In this document: positions 36,974 to 46,997 of the stretch, one piece after another | Layout: each line of letters opens with the position of its first letter | Position numbering within the stretch: the stretch's first letter is position 1 | Assembly (NCBI GenBank): GCA_937871435.1 | Contig: CALMQM010000012.1 | Coordinates: 49,136-113,135, forward strand | Origin: an uncultured Bacteroidota bacterium | GTDB lineage: Bacteria; Bacteroidota; Bacteroidia; AKYH767-A; 2013-40CM-41-45 | Direction of reading: 5' to 3' | DNA: 64,000 nt | Notes under the pieces: generated by a model | What the model saw: only the letters and a program-made list of their open reading frames with translations | What the model was told of the DNA's origin: nothing | Database searches by the model: none | Program-made: the position numbers and the translations under genes

Positions 36974-37918
36974 ATGAATATCATTGAAATTGAAAATGTC
37001 ACCAAGCGATATGCAAATCATGTCGCACTGAATAATGTCACTTTGCATATTCCTCAACAAAGTGTCTTTGGATTGCTTGGACCAAATGGTGCAGGTAAGA
37101 CTTCTCTGATCAGAATTATCACACAAATCACCGCTCCTGATAGCGGCAGAATTTTGTTTAATGGCCAACCGCTGAATGAACACCACATTGCCCACATGGG
37201 ATATCTTCCTGAAGAAAGGGGATTGTATAAAAAGATGGAAGTAGGTGAACAGGCCCTCTACCTTGCTCAATTAAAAGGTTTGTCGAGAGCGGAGGCCATG
37301 AAAAAACTGAAGTATTGGTTTGAGAAATTTGAAATTCAAACATGGTGGAAGAAGAAAGTTGAAGAATTATCAAAAGGGATGGCTCAGAAGGTGCAGTTTA
37401 TCACTACTATTTTGCATGAACCGACCTTTTTAATTCTGGATGAACCATTCACCGGTTTTGATCCAATTAATGCTGAGTTAATAAAAAATGAATTGCTCGA
37501 ATTGAAAAACAAAGGAGTTACTATTGTTCTTTCGACGCACAGAATGGAAAGTGTTGAAGAGTTATGCAGTCATATCGCTCTCATCAACAATGCCGAGGTA
37601 ATTCTTGAAGGCGCTGTAAAAGATGTCAGAAAAATGTATAAGTCAAATGCATTTGAGATTCAATTCGTCGGAAACAAAATCGGATTTACAAATGCTTTAT
37701 GGACTGGATTTGAATTGATGGATTTAAAAGAAGAATCAGATCATCAAATAGCTCAGGTCCGGATGCTGGGAAATCATTCAACAAACGAATTGTTGCAATT
37801 GCTGATTCCGCATGTGCAGATTCTTGGCTTCAAAGAAATAATACCCGGGATGAATGATATCTTTATTCAGAAAGTAAGCGAAGCAAGTTCGCAAGGAGAG
37901 AAAATAAATGCTGCATAA
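36974..37918 (+). CDS. ABC transporter ATP-binding protein (NatA-like)
   Basis: 314 residues from the ATG at 36974; an in-frame TTG at 36956 would add six residues. Walker A is GPNGAGKTS, the signature is LSKGMAQKVQFI (the variant LSKGM in place of LSGGQ, usual for this group), and Walker B is LILDEPFTGFDP, then STHRMESVEELC. The C-terminal domain of about 90 residues is typical of the NatA/CcmA-like DUF4162 extension. Its partner permease is 53 bases downstream. The pair should export an ion, lipid or peptide across the inner membrane; Na+ efflux is one precedent, not shown here. Confidence 0.92.
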   Translation: MNIIEIENVTKRYANHVALNNVTLHIPQQSVFGLLGPNGAGKTSLIRIITQITAPDSGRILFNGQPLNEHHIAHMGYLPEERGLYKKMEVGEQALYLAQLKGLSRAEAMKKLKYWFEKFEIQTWWKKKVEELSKGMAQKVQFITTILHEPTFLILDEPFTGFDPINAELIKNELLELKNKGVTIVLSTHRMESVEELCSHIALINNAEVILEGAVKDVRKMYKSNAFEIQFVGNKIGFTNALWTGFELMDLKEESDHQIAQVRMLGNHSTNELLQLLIPHVQILGFKEIIPGMNDIFIQKVSEASSQGEKINAA

Positions 37919-37971
37919 ATCTTTTTGAATTTAGTCCTCATCAATTCAACGACCTTATTCAATAAAAAAGT

Positions 37972-39303
37972 ATGAATAAAATAATATTAGTTATCAGAAG
38001 AGAATACCTGACCCGTATCCGGAAAAAATCATTTCTGCTGATGACCATACTCGGCCCATTACTGATGGGAGGAATTTTCGTTGTAGCGTTTATGCTCGAT
38101 AAGGTAGACACGGAAATGAAAACTATCGCGGTCATTGATGATTCTCATTTGTTTCAGGATAAGTTCAAAGACAACGAAAGGATGCATTTTGTGTATTCGA
38201 ATGAACCTGTTGACAGTCTGAGGCAGAAAAGCAAATCACAAGGATTATTCGGCGTGTTGTATATACCGGCTACAGCGAATATTGCCTTGCTTGAAAAGGC
38301 CGTAACCTTTTATTCTGAATCTCAGCCCGGCCTGGATGTAATTTCTAAAATCAAATTTACTATTGAAAAAGAAATTAATACCTACAAATATGTGGAAGCC
38401 GGAATTGATGAGGCTAAATTGAAAGCTATTCGTACTGATGTTGACATCAGAACACGTGACATGAAGAATAAGGAAACAAGTACACCTCTTACTTCCGGTT
38501 TGGGGTTTGCAGGAGGCCTACTTATTTACCTCTTCATTTTTATCTACGGAGCAATGGTCATGCGAGGTGTGATGGAAGAGAAAACCAGTCGAATTGTAGA
38601 AGTGATTATCTCTTCTGTTAAACCCTTTCAGTTGATGATGGGAAAAATTGTTGGTGTAGCGCTGGTCGGTCTGACACAATTTCTGCTTTGGGTGGTGCTG
38701 AGTTTTATGGTTTATGGGGGTGTGACGTCAGTGATGCTAAATGGTAAATCAGAGAAAGAAAAAATAGAAACCATGATGAAAGTGCAACCTGGAATGCAGG
38801 GCAATCAGATGTTGCAACAACAGTTACAGGAACAAGAAGGCTCAGCTGGTTTCCAGTTGTCTGAAATGATGTCCACCATTAATTTCCCCTTGCTGATTGG
38901 TATGTTTATATTCTATTTTCTTGCGGGCTACTTGTTGTACAGTGCTTTGTTCGCTGCTATCGGCGCTGCTGTAGATTCGGAAACGGATACACAACAATTT
39001 ATGTTGCCGGTGACTATTCCATTGATTATCGCATATGTTGCCGCTATAAATGTGATCAATAATCCACAGGGAAATGTTGCGTTTTGGTTTTCAATAATTC
39101 CTTTTACTTCACCGATTGTAATGATGGTGCGAATTCCATTTGGGGTACCTGCTTACCAGATTTTATTGTCTATGGTGTTGTTGATTCTTGGATTCCTGTT
39201 CACCACCTGGCTTGCAGGTAAAATATACAGGACCGGAATTTTGATGTATGGGAAAAAAGTCAGCTACCGCGAGATGTGGAAGTGGCTTCGCTATCACAAC
39301 TGA
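37972..39303 (+). CDS. ABC transporter permease (NatB/ABC-2 type)
   Basis: 443 residues: an N-terminal membrane helix (KSFLLMTILGPLLMGGIFVVA), a periplasmic domain of about 125 residues, then five or so further helices. MRGVMEEKTSRIVEVIISS is the conserved ABC-2 coupling segment next to the membrane. A glutamine-rich stretch (MLQQQLQEQEG) lies in a loop around residue 285. It pairs with the upstream ATPase as a two-gene exporter. This architecture is that of NatB-like proteins; the cargo is unknown. Confidence 0.9.
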   Translation: MNKIILVIRREYLTRIRKKSFLLMTILGPLLMGGIFVVAFMLDKVDTEMKTIAVIDDSHLFQDKFKDNERMHFVYSNEPVDSLRQKSKSQGLFGVLYIPATANIALLEKAVTFYSESQPGLDVISKIKFTIEKEINTYKYVEAGIDEAKLKAIRTDVDIRTRDMKNKETSTPLTSGLGFAGGLLIYLFIFIYGAMVMRGVMEEKTSRIVEVIISSVKPFQLMMGKIVGVALVGLTQFLLWVVLSFMVYGGVTSVMLNGKSEKEKIETMMKVQPGMQGNQMLQQQLQEQEGSAGFQLSEMMSTINFPLLIGMFIFYFLAGYLLYSALFAAIGAAVDSETDTQQFMLPVTIPLIIAYVAAINVINNPQGNVAFWFSIIPFTSPIVMMVRIPFGVPAYQILLSMVLLILGFLFTTWLAGKIYRTGILMYGKKVSYREMWKWLRYHN

Positions 39304-39380
39304 TCTGGTGTAAGAATTTTCTTTGTAAAAGAACTGAATTGTGTTTCTTTGAAGAATATAATCGTGCTTGACAAAATTCT

Positions 39381-40307
39381 ATGAGGCATGCTATTCTCGA
39401 TCTTGGTACAAATACTTTTCATTTGCTGATTGTAGAGTCTGCTCCTGATGGTTCCTATCAGGTATTGCTGCAGGCGAAAAGTGTTGTAAAACTCGGTGAA
39501 GGAGCAATTGGCAGAAATCATATCGCTGAACAACCATTCGAAAGGGGAATAAAAGCTGTTGCAGAATTTGCAAATCAAATTAAAACCTTCGATGTAGATC
39601 AGATTCATGGATATGCTACTTCAGCTGTCCGGAGTTCTGACAATGGGGCACTTTTTGTGAAAAGAATTTATGAGACTACTGGAATTCAAATTTCAGTCAT
39701 TTCCGGCGAACAAGAAGCGGAGTTGATTTATTATGGAATCCGTCAGTGTGTACCGTTAACTGATAGCCCTGTTTTGATGATGGATATCGGTGGTGGCAGC
39801 ATTGAGTTTGTCATTGGCAATAAGGAATCAATTTTCTGGAAAAGAAGTTATAATATCGGAGTAGCCAGACTGCTGGATGTTTACCAGCCTTCGGATCCTA
39901 TCAGTCATGATCAAATTCAGGACATTGAGGATTTCCTTCGACGTGAATTAGCCGAGTTACCCATAGCGCTCAGAGAATATCCGGTGAGTTGCATCATCGG
40001 CTCATCCGGTTCATTCGAATCATATGCTGAAATGATCAGTTTATGGCAAACAGGAAAATTGCCGGATTTGTCATCCTGTTCTTATACATTCGACTTAAAA
40101 CAGTATTTTGAATTGCATCAACGATTGATCGTATCGTCACGTGAAGAACGAATGTCCATGAAGGGTCTGTTAAAAATGAGAGTAGATATGATTGTGCTCG
40201 CCAGTATTGTCACGAATTATATTTTACATGTATACGAATTCAAAGAGATGAAGCTTTCTTCTTATTCACTACAGGAAGGAGCATTGTGGAAGTGTCTGAA
40301 TTCTTAG
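39381..40307 (+). CDS. Ppx/GppA family exopolyphosphatase/guanosine pentaphosphatase
   Basis: 308 residues of the ASKHA fold. The phosphate-1 loop LDLGTNTFHLLI (7-18) and the phosphate-2 loop MDIGGGSIEFVIG are both intact, so an active phosphatase on polyphosphate or pppGpp is expected. It has the short two-domain form without the C-terminal HD extension seen in E. coli Ppx. It follows the ABC permease by 77 bases on the same strand. The exact substrate cannot be read by eye. A role in the stringent response or phosphate storage follows from the family only. Confidence 0.88.
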   Translation: MRHAILDLGTNTFHLLIVESAPDGSYQVLLQAKSVVKLGEGAIGRNHIAEQPFERGIKAVAEFANQIKTFDVDQIHGYATSAVRSSDNGALFVKRIYETTGIQISVISGEQEAELIYYGIRQCVPLTDSPVLMMDIGGGSIEFVIGNKESIFWKRSYNIGVARLLDVYQPSDPISHDQIQDIEDFLRRELAELPIALREYPVSCIIGSSGSFESYAEMISLWQTGKLPDLSSCSYTFDLKQYFELHQRLIVSSREERMSMKGLLKMRVDMIVLASIVTNYILHVYEFKEMKLSSYSLQEGALWKCLNS

Positions 40308-40426
40308 TTTGCACTCCTGTTAATCCGGACAACAAAAAAAACTATTCCTGATTTGGCTGGACTAAAGTTTCAATCTTCTTTCATGATGATTTTGTATTTT
40401 CGCACCTTCATTCCTGAATCTATCCT

Positions 40427-41578
40427 ATGTCCAAAATACTGATCATTGATGATGAAAAGGCTATCCGCAATACGTTGCGGGATATTCTTCAATATGAAAA
40501 AATAGAAGTGGATGAAGCAGCGGATGGTACTGAAGGATTAAAAAAGGCCGAGAGCGGGAATTATGATCTTGTTCTTTGTGATATCAAGATGCCAAAAATG
40601 GATGGCATAGAAGTGTTGGCTAAATTACAGGAGTTGAATCCTGATTTGCCGGTTGTCATGATTTCCGGTCATGGTACCATCGAAACAGCAGTGGATGCAA
40701 TCAAGAAAGGAGCTTATGATTACATCAGTAAGCCACCAGATCTTAATCGCCTCTTGGTGACGATCCGTAACGCAATGGACAGATCTTCTCTTATCAGTGA
40801 GACAAAGACATTGAAAAGAAAAGTATTCAAAACACGTGAAATGATCGGGAAATCCGGAGCTATAGATCAGATTCGCAGTATGATTGATCGTGTGGCTCCG
40901 ACTGAAGCACGAGTATTAATTACAGGCGGGAATGGAACCGGAAAAGAATTGGTTGCCCGTTGGATTCATGAAAAAAGTCAGAGAAATTCCGGACCTCTGG
41001 TGGAAGTAAACTGCGCAGCGATTCCATCAGAGCTGATCGAAAGCGAATTATTCGGTCATGAAAAAGGAGCATTCACATCCGCAATTAAACAGAGAATCGG
41101 GAAGTTTGAACAAGCAAATGGAGGCACATTATTTCTGGATGAAATAGGGGATATGAGTTTGTCAGCTCAGGCTAAAGTATTGAGAGCATTGCAGGAAAAT
41201 AAAATTACAAGAGTAGGAGGTGAAAAGGAAATTCAGGTCAGTCCGCGAGTTCTTGCCGCTACGAATAAGGATCTGAAAGCAGAAATTGAAAAAGGAAATT
41301 TCAGGGAAGATTTATATCACCGATTGAGTGTTATTGTTATTCATGTACCTGCTTTGAATGAACGAAAAGAAGACATTCCGGTTCTTGCAGAACATTTTGT
41401 GAAAGAGATTTGTGAAGATTATGGGATGCCTTTGAAATCGTTTTCATCTGACGCATTTTCTGCCTTGCAGGCAAAATCATGGACAGGAAATATCCGGGAA
41501 TTACGAAATGTGGTCGAGCGATTAGTTATCTTGTCAGACAAGAAGATCACTGAAAAAGAAGTGAAATCATTTGCATAA
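40427..41578 (+). CDS. Sigma-54-type response regulator lacking a DNA-binding domain
   Basis: 383 residues. The receiver domain (1-120) has the phosphoacceptor Asp52 in [11 protein letters not shown] and Lys102 of the switch. The AAA+ domain (135-375) has Walker A GGNGTGKE (167-174), Walker B FLDEIGD and the arginine-finger region. The sigma-54 contact loop reads GAFTSA (214-219) rather than GAFTGA. The protein ends right after [20 protein letters not shown], without the usual Fis-type HTH of about 60 residues. This form is widespread in Bacteroidota as I recall. It may activate without site-specific DNA binding, or act in a different role. The YD-repeat protein gene follows 12 bases later. 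Confidence 0.88.
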   Translation: MSKILIIDDEKAIRNTLRDILQYEKIEVDEAADGTEGLKKAESGNYDLVLCDIKMPKMDGIEVLAKLQELNPDLPVVMISGHGTIETAVDAIKKGAYDYISKPPDLNRLLVTIRNAMDRSSLISETKTLKRKVFKTREMIGKSGAIDQIRSMIDRVAPTEARVLITGGNGTGKELVARWIHEKSQRNSGPLVEVNCAAIPSELIESELFGHEKGAFTSAIKQRIGKFEQANGGTLFLDEIGDMSLSAQAKVLRALQENKITRVGGEKEIQVSPRVLAATNKDLKAEIEKGNFREDLYHRLSVIVIHVPALNERKEDIPVLAEHFVKEICEDYGMPLKSFSSDAFSALQAKSWTGNIRELRNVVERLVILSDKKITEKEVKSFA

Positions 41579-41590
41579 ATAAAGTTGTAT

Positions 41591-42499
41591 ATGTCAGCAA
41601 AAATCAAAACAGTCCGACGATTTACCCAGCGTTACAAGAATTACAGTTTCTCTGAATTAATGAAGGAGGCTGATGAGGAATTTTTGGAACTGGTTGTTGA
41701 AATGGATGCAAATGGAAATGTTTTGTCGGAATCCAAATTTGATCAGGAAGGAGAATTGGAGGAGAGAAATACCTACACCTACTCCCCTCAGGGAAAGCTG
41801 GAAGAGCACGTATTATTATTTGCTGTTGAAGATGTCACTGAACGCCGTGTTCTGAAGAGAAATGAAAAAGGACTGGCTCTGGAAGAAGTGAAATACTATG
41901 GAGATGATGCAGGTGAACGCTCGGAATATGTGTATGATGAAAAGGAAAACATTATCGAAATAAAGCGATACGACGAAGAAGGTGATTTTGATGTTCGGGA
42001 GGAAATGAAATATGATGACAAAGGAAGTTTGATTGAGCGTACCCGTATTGATAAAAACGGTAAAGTTGTGGAGCGTCTTTCTTTTTTGATTAATTCATCA
42101 TCAAATGAAGTGGAAGAAGTGGAATATCATCCTGACGGAAAAATGAAATCCAGAACAGTGATTAAGATGAATGATAAAGGGAAAGAGATATCCTCTGTTC
42201 AAACAACTCCGGAAGGTAAATTAATTGCTGCTGTAAATACTGTATATGATGACAGAGGCAATGTGACGGAGAGACATTACAAGGATTTTTATTCAAAATC
42301 TGTCCGCTATTCCTATGATGAACAAGATAGACTGATTACACAGGAGTTGTATGATGGAAGCGGAATGTTATTGAAAAAAAACATCTACGAGTATGATGAT
42401 GAAGGTAACCTTACTGCAGAGCAAACTTTTGAAATAGATACATCCCGTGGTGGCGGAGATAAACACTTTGGAACACGGTATGAGTATGACTTTTATTGA
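41591..42499 (+). CDS. YD/RHS-repeat-like cytoplasmic protein
   Basis: 302 residues from the ATG at 41591, with no signal peptide. From about residue 30 it is built of imperfect 20-25-residue repeats ending in forms such as YVYDEKENIIEIKRYDEEG, MKYDDKGSLIERTRI and YEYDDEGNLTAEQTF. These recall YD/RHS or MORN-like beta hairpins but lack a toxin or secretion domain. It is very acidic. It begins 12 bases after the sigma-54-type response regulator and is surely co-transcribed with it. The function is unknown; a scaffold or regulator working with that protein is inference. Confidence 0.75.
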   Translation: MSAKIKTVRRFTQRYKNYSFSELMKEADEEFLELVVEMDANGNVLSESKFDQEGELEERNTYTYSPQGKLEEHVLLFAVEDVTERRVLKRNEKGLALEEVKYYGDDAGERSEYVYDEKENIIEIKRYDEEGDFDVREEMKYDDKGSLIERTRIDKNGKVVERLSFLINSSSNEVEEVEYHPDGKMKSRTVIKMNDKGKEISSVQTTPEGKLIAAVNTVYDDRGNVTERHYKDFYSKSVRYSYDEQDRLITQELYDGSGMLLKKNIYEYDDEGNLTAEQTFEIDTSRGGGDKHFGTRYEYDFY

Positions 42500-42542
42500 T
42501 CAGGCTATTTTCGGTTCATGTTATTGAACGAGAATATAGAAA

Positions 42543-45155
42543 TTAATTTAATCCTGAAATCATACTCCGCCCTTTCTCCAACGCCCTGTCAATACCCTCG
42601 GGATTTTTCCCTCCTGCAGTGGCATAGAAAGGCTGGCCACCACCACCACCCTGAATTTCTTTACTCAATTCGCGAATGATATTCATCGCGTTCAGGTTTT
42701 TTTCTTTGATGAGATGCTCTGAAATGATCAGCGATAAATGAGCTTTTCCGTCAATCTCTGCTCCGGCAAGGAAAAATAAATTGTCGATTTGATTTTTCAG
42801 TTCAAAAGAAATATTCTTGATAGAGTCTGCAGTTGGAAGATCAAGCTTGTCAACGATCACATTGATTCCGTTCACAGATTTGCTTTTCGTAATCAATTCG
42901 TTTTTAACTCCTTGTGCTTTTTGATTGATGAATTGATTCATTTTCTCCTGTAAGGAATTGTTTTCATCCAGCAGTTGTTTCACGCGCTCAGTCAGATCTT
43001 TCGGATTCTTCAGAATTTCATTGAGGCGGGAAAGTTTTTCTTCCTGCAACTTGTAATATGCGTCAGCTTTATCGGCAGTAATTGCTTCAATACGACGAAC
43101 GCCGGCAGCTACGGCGCCTTCAGAAATAATCTTGAACAATCCTATCTGACCGGTGGAAGAGACGTGTGTACCTCCACACAACTCACGTGAAAAATTTGGA
43201 TCAAAAGTTATGACCCGTACATACTCTCCGTATTTCTCTCCGAACAAAGCCGTAGCTCCCATTTCCATTGCCTTTTGAACAGGAACATTTCTTTGTTCTT
43301 CCAGTCGAATGTTTTCACGGATCTTTTCATTGACCATTTGTTCAATGCGGGCAATTTCTTCATCGGTTACTTTCGTAAAATGAGAAAAGTCGAATCGGGT
43401 ATGCTCTGTATTTACAAGGGAGCCTTTCTGATTTACATGGTCACCAAGGACTCTTTTCAAAGCAGAATGCATCAGGTGAGTAGCAGAGTGATTATTTGTA
43501 ATCATTCTTCTGTTTTCCCTGTTCACAGTAGCATGGAATTCTGCCATTAAATCTTCAGGCAAGCGATCACAAAACTGAATAATCAGGTTGTTTTCTTTCT
43601 GTGTGTCTGTAATAGTTACTTTCTCATTCGCTGAAGTCAATGTTCCTGTATCTCCGACTTGTCCACCGCTTTCAGCATAGAAAGGAGTTTTATTTAACAC
43701 CAGCTGAAATTGCTCTTTGTTTTTTGATTTAACTTTCCTGTAACGAAGTATGTGGCAATCGCATTCCAGTTCATCGTAGCCAACAAATTCAACATCTCCT
43801 TCTTCACGAAGAACTACCCAATCGTCTGTATCAATTGCGGAAGCAGCTCTTGATCGTTCTTTCTGTTGCTCAAGACAGGCATGAAAACCATTCATGTCGA
43901 CATCCATTCCTTTTTCCCTTGCCATCAATTGAGTCAGATCAATTGGGAATCCAAAAGTGTCATATAACTCGAAAGCGAATTCTCCGGAGATGTTCTTGTT
44001 TTTATTATCCTCAAACCTGCGAATCCCTGTCTCAAGCGTACGCAAGAAACCCTGTTCTTCTTCGTGTACTACTCTTTGAATAAAATCCTGTTGGGATTTC
44101 ACTTCCGGGAAAACATCTTTGAACTGATCTGCGAGCAGTGGAACCAGTTTATTGAGGAAGGGTTCTTTGAAATTGAGGAATGTGAATGCGTAACGCACAG
44201 CACGTCGCAGAATTCGTCTGATCACATAGCCAGCTTTGTTGTTCCCGGGAAGTTGACCATCTCCGATTGCAAAAGTAATTGCACGGATATGATCCACCAT
44301 CACACGCATCGCGATATCGGTTTTTTCATTGGAACCGTATTTCACACCTGCACGAGCAGCAATGAATTGAATTAACGGCTGGAATACATCAGTGTCATAA
44401 TTGGAAGTCTTTCCCTGCAAAGCCATACACAATCGTTCAAAGCCCATTCCTGTATCCACATGTTGTGCAGGAAGAACTTCCAGACTACCGTCTGCTTTCC
44501 TGTTAAATTCCATGAACACATTATTCCAGATCTCAATCACCTGCGGATGACTTGCATTTACAAGAGATTTACCATCCAGTTCTTGTCGCTCTTTATCTGA
44601 ACGCAGGTCAATGTGAATTTCAGTGCATGGACCACAAGGACCCTGGTCGCCCATTTCCCAAAAATTATCTTTCTTATTGCCACGCAGAATTCGATCTTCG
44701 GCAATGACATTTTTCCAGCAGTCAAAACTTTCCTGATCAAATGCTAACTTTTCTTTCGGGTCGCCTTCAAAGACTGTAACATATAAGCGGTCTTTCGGGA
44801 GCTTGTATATTTCAGTAAGCAATTCCCAGCTCCAGGCAATCGCATCTTTTTTAAAATAATCACCAAATGACCAGTTTCCCAACATCTCGAACATTGTATG
44901 GTGATACGTATCAATACCAACTTCTTCAAGATCATTGTGTTTTCCGGATACACGGAGGCACTTTTGAGTATTGGCAATTCGTTTGTACTTTACAGGACTA
45001 TTCCCCAGGAAAATATCTTTGAACTGGTTCATTCCGGCATTTGTAAACATAAGGGTAGGATCGTTCTTCACCACCATAGGTGCCGAAGGGACGATTTGAT
45101 GTCCTTTTGACTTGAAAAATTCCAGAAAAGCGGTTCTGATTTCAGCTGAAGTCAT
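42543..45155 (-). CDS. alaS: Alanyl-tRNA synthetase
   Basis: Charges tRNA-Ala and edits mischarged Ser/Gly. 870 residues. The class II aminoacylation core opens with SAEIRTAFLEFFKSKGHQIV and includes PTLMFTNAGMNQFKDIFLG. The editing domain has the zinc ligands in HSATHLMHSALK and CGGTHV. The C-terminal part contains the coiled coil and the C-Ala region with GGGGGQPFYATAGGKNP (a standard AlaS signature). It is divergent from the M23 peptidase gene and starts at an ATG. The 3' end has no obvious terminator. Confidence 0.98.
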   Translation of the reverse strand: MTSAEIRTAFLEFFKSKGHQIVPSAPMVVKNDPTLMFTNAGMNQFKDIFLGNSPVKYKRIANTQKCLRVSGKHNDLEEVGIDTYHHTMFEMLGNWSFGDYFKKDAIAWSWELLTEIYKLPKDRLYVTVFEGDPKEKLAFDQESFDCWKNVIAEDRILRGNKKDNFWEMGDQGPCGPCTEIHIDLRSDKERQELDGKSLVNASHPQVIEIWNNVFMEFNRKADGSLEVLPAQHVDTGMGFERLCMALQGKTSNYDTDVFQPLIQFIAARAGVKYGSNEKTDIAMRVMVDHIRAITFAIGDGQLPGNNKAGYVIRRILRRAVRYAFTFLNFKEPFLNKLVPLLADQFKDVFPEVKSQQDFIQRVVHEEEQGFLRTLETGIRRFEDNKNKNISGEFAFELYDTFGFPIDLTQLMAREKGMDVDMNGFHACLEQQKERSRAASAIDTDDWVVLREEGDVEFVGYDELECDCHILRYRKVKSKNKEQFQLVLNKTPFYAESGGQVGDTGTLTSANEKVTITDTQKENNLIIQFCDRLPEDLMAEFHATVNRENRRMITNNHSATHLMHSALKRVLGDHVNQKGSLVNTEHTRFDFSHFTKVTDEEIARIEQMVNEKIRENIRLEEQRNVPVQKAMEMGATALFGEKYGEYVRVITFDPNFSRELCGGTHVSSTGQIGLFKIISEGAVAAGVRRIEAITADKADAYYKLQEEKLSRLNEILKNPKDLTERVKQLLDENNSLQEKMNQFINQKAQGVKNELITKSKSVNGINVIVDKLDLPTADSIKNISFELKNQIDNLFFLAGAEIDGKAHLSLIISEHLIKEKNLNAMNIIRELSKEIQGGGGGQPFYATAGGKNPEGIDRALEKGRSMISGLN

Positions 45156-45166
45156 AATCTGATTTG

Positions 45167-45197
45167 TTGGGATAAATAGCCCGGGAGCTTATATTTG
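45167..45197 (+). promoter_or_regulatory. Promoter of the M23 peptidase gene
   Basis: TTG (45167-45169), a 20-base spacer, then TATATTTG (45190-45197), a full Bacteroidota consensus. It gives a leader of about 46 bases before the ATG at 45250. Confidence 0.75.
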
Positions 45198-45249
45198 CAC
45201 TGATTTTTATTGTTGCGAAGATAATCAGGAATCCTGTACCTGCGAAAAA

Positions 45250-46221
45250 ATGGCAAACGTAAAATACCATTTCAACACACACAGTCTCAAGTATGAGAGG
45301 GTAGTCATTACCTGGAGAAAGCGCTTGCTCCGCGTTCTGGGTTGGTTGGCTACAGCTGTTGTATTTGGAGCTTTGATCATGTTGTTTGCCTACAATTTTT
45401 TCGATTCTCCGAAAGAGAAAAGGTTACGCCGGCAACTGGATGAAACAACATATCAGTTAGAATTACTCAAGCAAAGATCCGAGCAAATTGATGCTGTATT
45501 GAGTGATATCCAGGAACGTGACAATACAATTTACCGCGTAATTTTTGAAGCCGAACCTATCCCCGCGAGCATCCGGGAAGCCGGCTATGGTGGAGTGGAT
45601 CGTTATAAAGCACTGCGTGATAATTACAATTCCGATTTGATTGTGGATGTAACCAGAAAAATCGACAAGCTTTCAAAACAATTGTATGTTCAATCGAAGA
45701 GTTATGATGAAGTCTGGGAGCTGGTGAAGAACAAAGCCACCATGCTTTCTTCTATTCCCGCCATTCAACCTGTAGCAAACAAAGATCTCACTCGTGTCGC
45801 ATCCGGTTATGGAATGCGTGTGCATCCGATTTATAAGACGGTGAAAATGCATACCGGAATGGATTTCACTTCACCGGTGGGAACCGAAATCCATGCTACC
45901 GGAAACGGCAGTGTGACCAAAGTTGAGTTCGATGGAAGAGGATACGGTAATAATGTGATCATCAACCACGGCTATGGGTACGAGACATTATATGGTCACA
46001 TGAGTAGAATTATCGTTCGACCAGGACAAAAGATCAATCGTGGGGATCTCATTGGTTATGTTGGAAATTCCGGCACATCCACCGGTCCGCATCTTCATTA
46101 TGAAGTGCGGAAAAATGGCAACCCTGTTAATCCTGTGAACTTTTACTATAGCGACCTGAGTCCTGAAGAATACGAACGCATGCTTGAAATCTCAAGTCGT
46201 GCAGGTCAGTCATTTGACTGA
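45250..46221 (+). CDS. Membrane-anchored M23 (LytM/NlpD-like) metallopeptidase
   Basis: 323 residues. An N-terminal membrane anchor (about 26-50) and a coiled coil (about 55-90) lead to a periplasmic LytM domain (about 180-310). The zinc motifs are intact: HTGMD (HxxxD), HGYGYETLYGHM, and GPHLHYEV (HxH). An active peptidoglycan endopeptidase that cuts peptide cross-links during growth or division is expected. The same gene is found near alaS and a MerR regulator in many Bacteroidota. The start is an ATG under a consensus promoter. Confidence 0.92.
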   Translation: MANVKYHFNTHSLKYERVVITWRKRLLRVLGWLATAVVFGALIMLFAYNFFDSPKEKRLRRQLDETTYQLELLKQRSEQIDAVLSDIQERDNTIYRVIFEAEPIPASIREAGYGGVDRYKALRDNYNSDLIVDVTRKIDKLSKQLYVQSKSYDEVWELVKNKATMLSSIPAIQPVANKDLTRVASGYGMRVHPIYKTVKMHTGMDFTSPVGTEIHATGNGSVTKVEFDGRGYGNNVIINHGYGYETLYGHMSRIIVRPGQKINRGDLIGYVGNSGTSTGPHLHYEVRKNGNPVNPVNFYYSDLSPEEYERMLEISSRAGQSFD

Positions 46222-46370
46222 TTATTTTCCAATTTTCAGAATGGATCTCATTTTGAGATTGAATACATGGGCATAACCTGAATTAACTTCCGCCTGTTTA
46301 TAACCCAAATTCAACTTTTTCCTATGTTTGAATAAATTGCTATATTCGTACACAAGATTTTGATCTGGTT

Positions 46371-46835
46371 ATGCCCTACAAAGAGAAGGAAATAGAGAAA
46401 TTATACTACACCATTGGTGAAGTTGCTTCCATGTTTGATGTGAATACTTCACACATTCGTTTTTGGTCTAAGGAATTTGATATCATTAAACCAGCAACCA
46501 ATAAAAAAGGAAATCGTCTTTATACACATAGTGATATAGAGAATTTCAAAAAGATATACCATCTGGTGAAGGAAAAGGGTTTTACTCTGAAGGGAGCTAA
46601 AACTGAATTAAAGGAAATGAAAAGCCGTCTGAAAGATGAAGAGACGATCAGCTTGAATGAAATTGAAACTGATCAGTTGAGCGATAATCCGGTGAATGTA
46701 CCATTCTCTTCAACTCCTGAAATTCCATTCGGTGACGACTTCGTAGACAAAATGGCAATGAAGAGTTCTTTCGAACGAATCAAATCTACGCTACTGGATA
46801 TTCAACGGGAGCTGACTATTTTAGAAGAAAAATAA
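46371..46835 (+). CDS. MerR family transcriptional regulator
   Basis: 154 residues. The winged-helix DNA-binding domain (about 10-80) reads YTIGEVASMFDVNTSHIRFW, followed by YTHSDIENFKKIYHLVKEKG. A short linker and a C-terminal helix (ERIKSTLLDIQRELTILEE) that should pair two subunits follow. It lacks the Cys-rich effector site of metal-sensing MerR proteins, so it is more like the chromosome-organising RacA/MlrA-type forms in this phylum. The target is unknown. It ends at a strong terminator and lies 149 bases after the M23 gene. Confidence 0.88.
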   Translation: MPYKEKEIEKLYYTIGEVASMFDVNTSHIRFWSKEFDIIKPATNKKGNRLYTHSDIENFKKIYHLVKEKGFTLKGAKTELKEMKSRLKDEETISLNEIETDQLSDNPVNVPFSSTPEIPFGDDFVDKMAMKSSFERIKSTLLDIQRELTILEEK

Positions 46836-46854
46836 CCGATAAAACTTAAATGCT

Positions 46855-46882
46855 AGTCTGCCTTCGGGCAGACTTTTTTTTT
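46855..46882 (+). terminator. Terminator after the MerR gene
   Basis: AGTCTGCC, UUCG tetraloop, GGCAGACT, then a run of about nine T. A textbook intrinsic terminator. Confidence 0.93.
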
Positions 46883-46923
46883 GCTTTTCCTTTTACATTC
46901 TGTTTAAACTGGAACGTAACTTT

Positions 46924-46931
46924 TATCTTTG
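46924..46931 (+). promoter_or_regulatory. -7 element of the S46 peptidase gene
   Basis: TATCTTTG, a perfect match to TAnnTTTG, 67 bases before the ATG at 46998. The -33 region (TGTTTAA) is not a clear TTG. Confidence 0.5.
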
Positions 46932-46997
46932 ATTCTGAGAATAACAAAGTACTTTTCCGCCAATTGGTTTTAGTAAACCGGAATAATATTACAGGAA

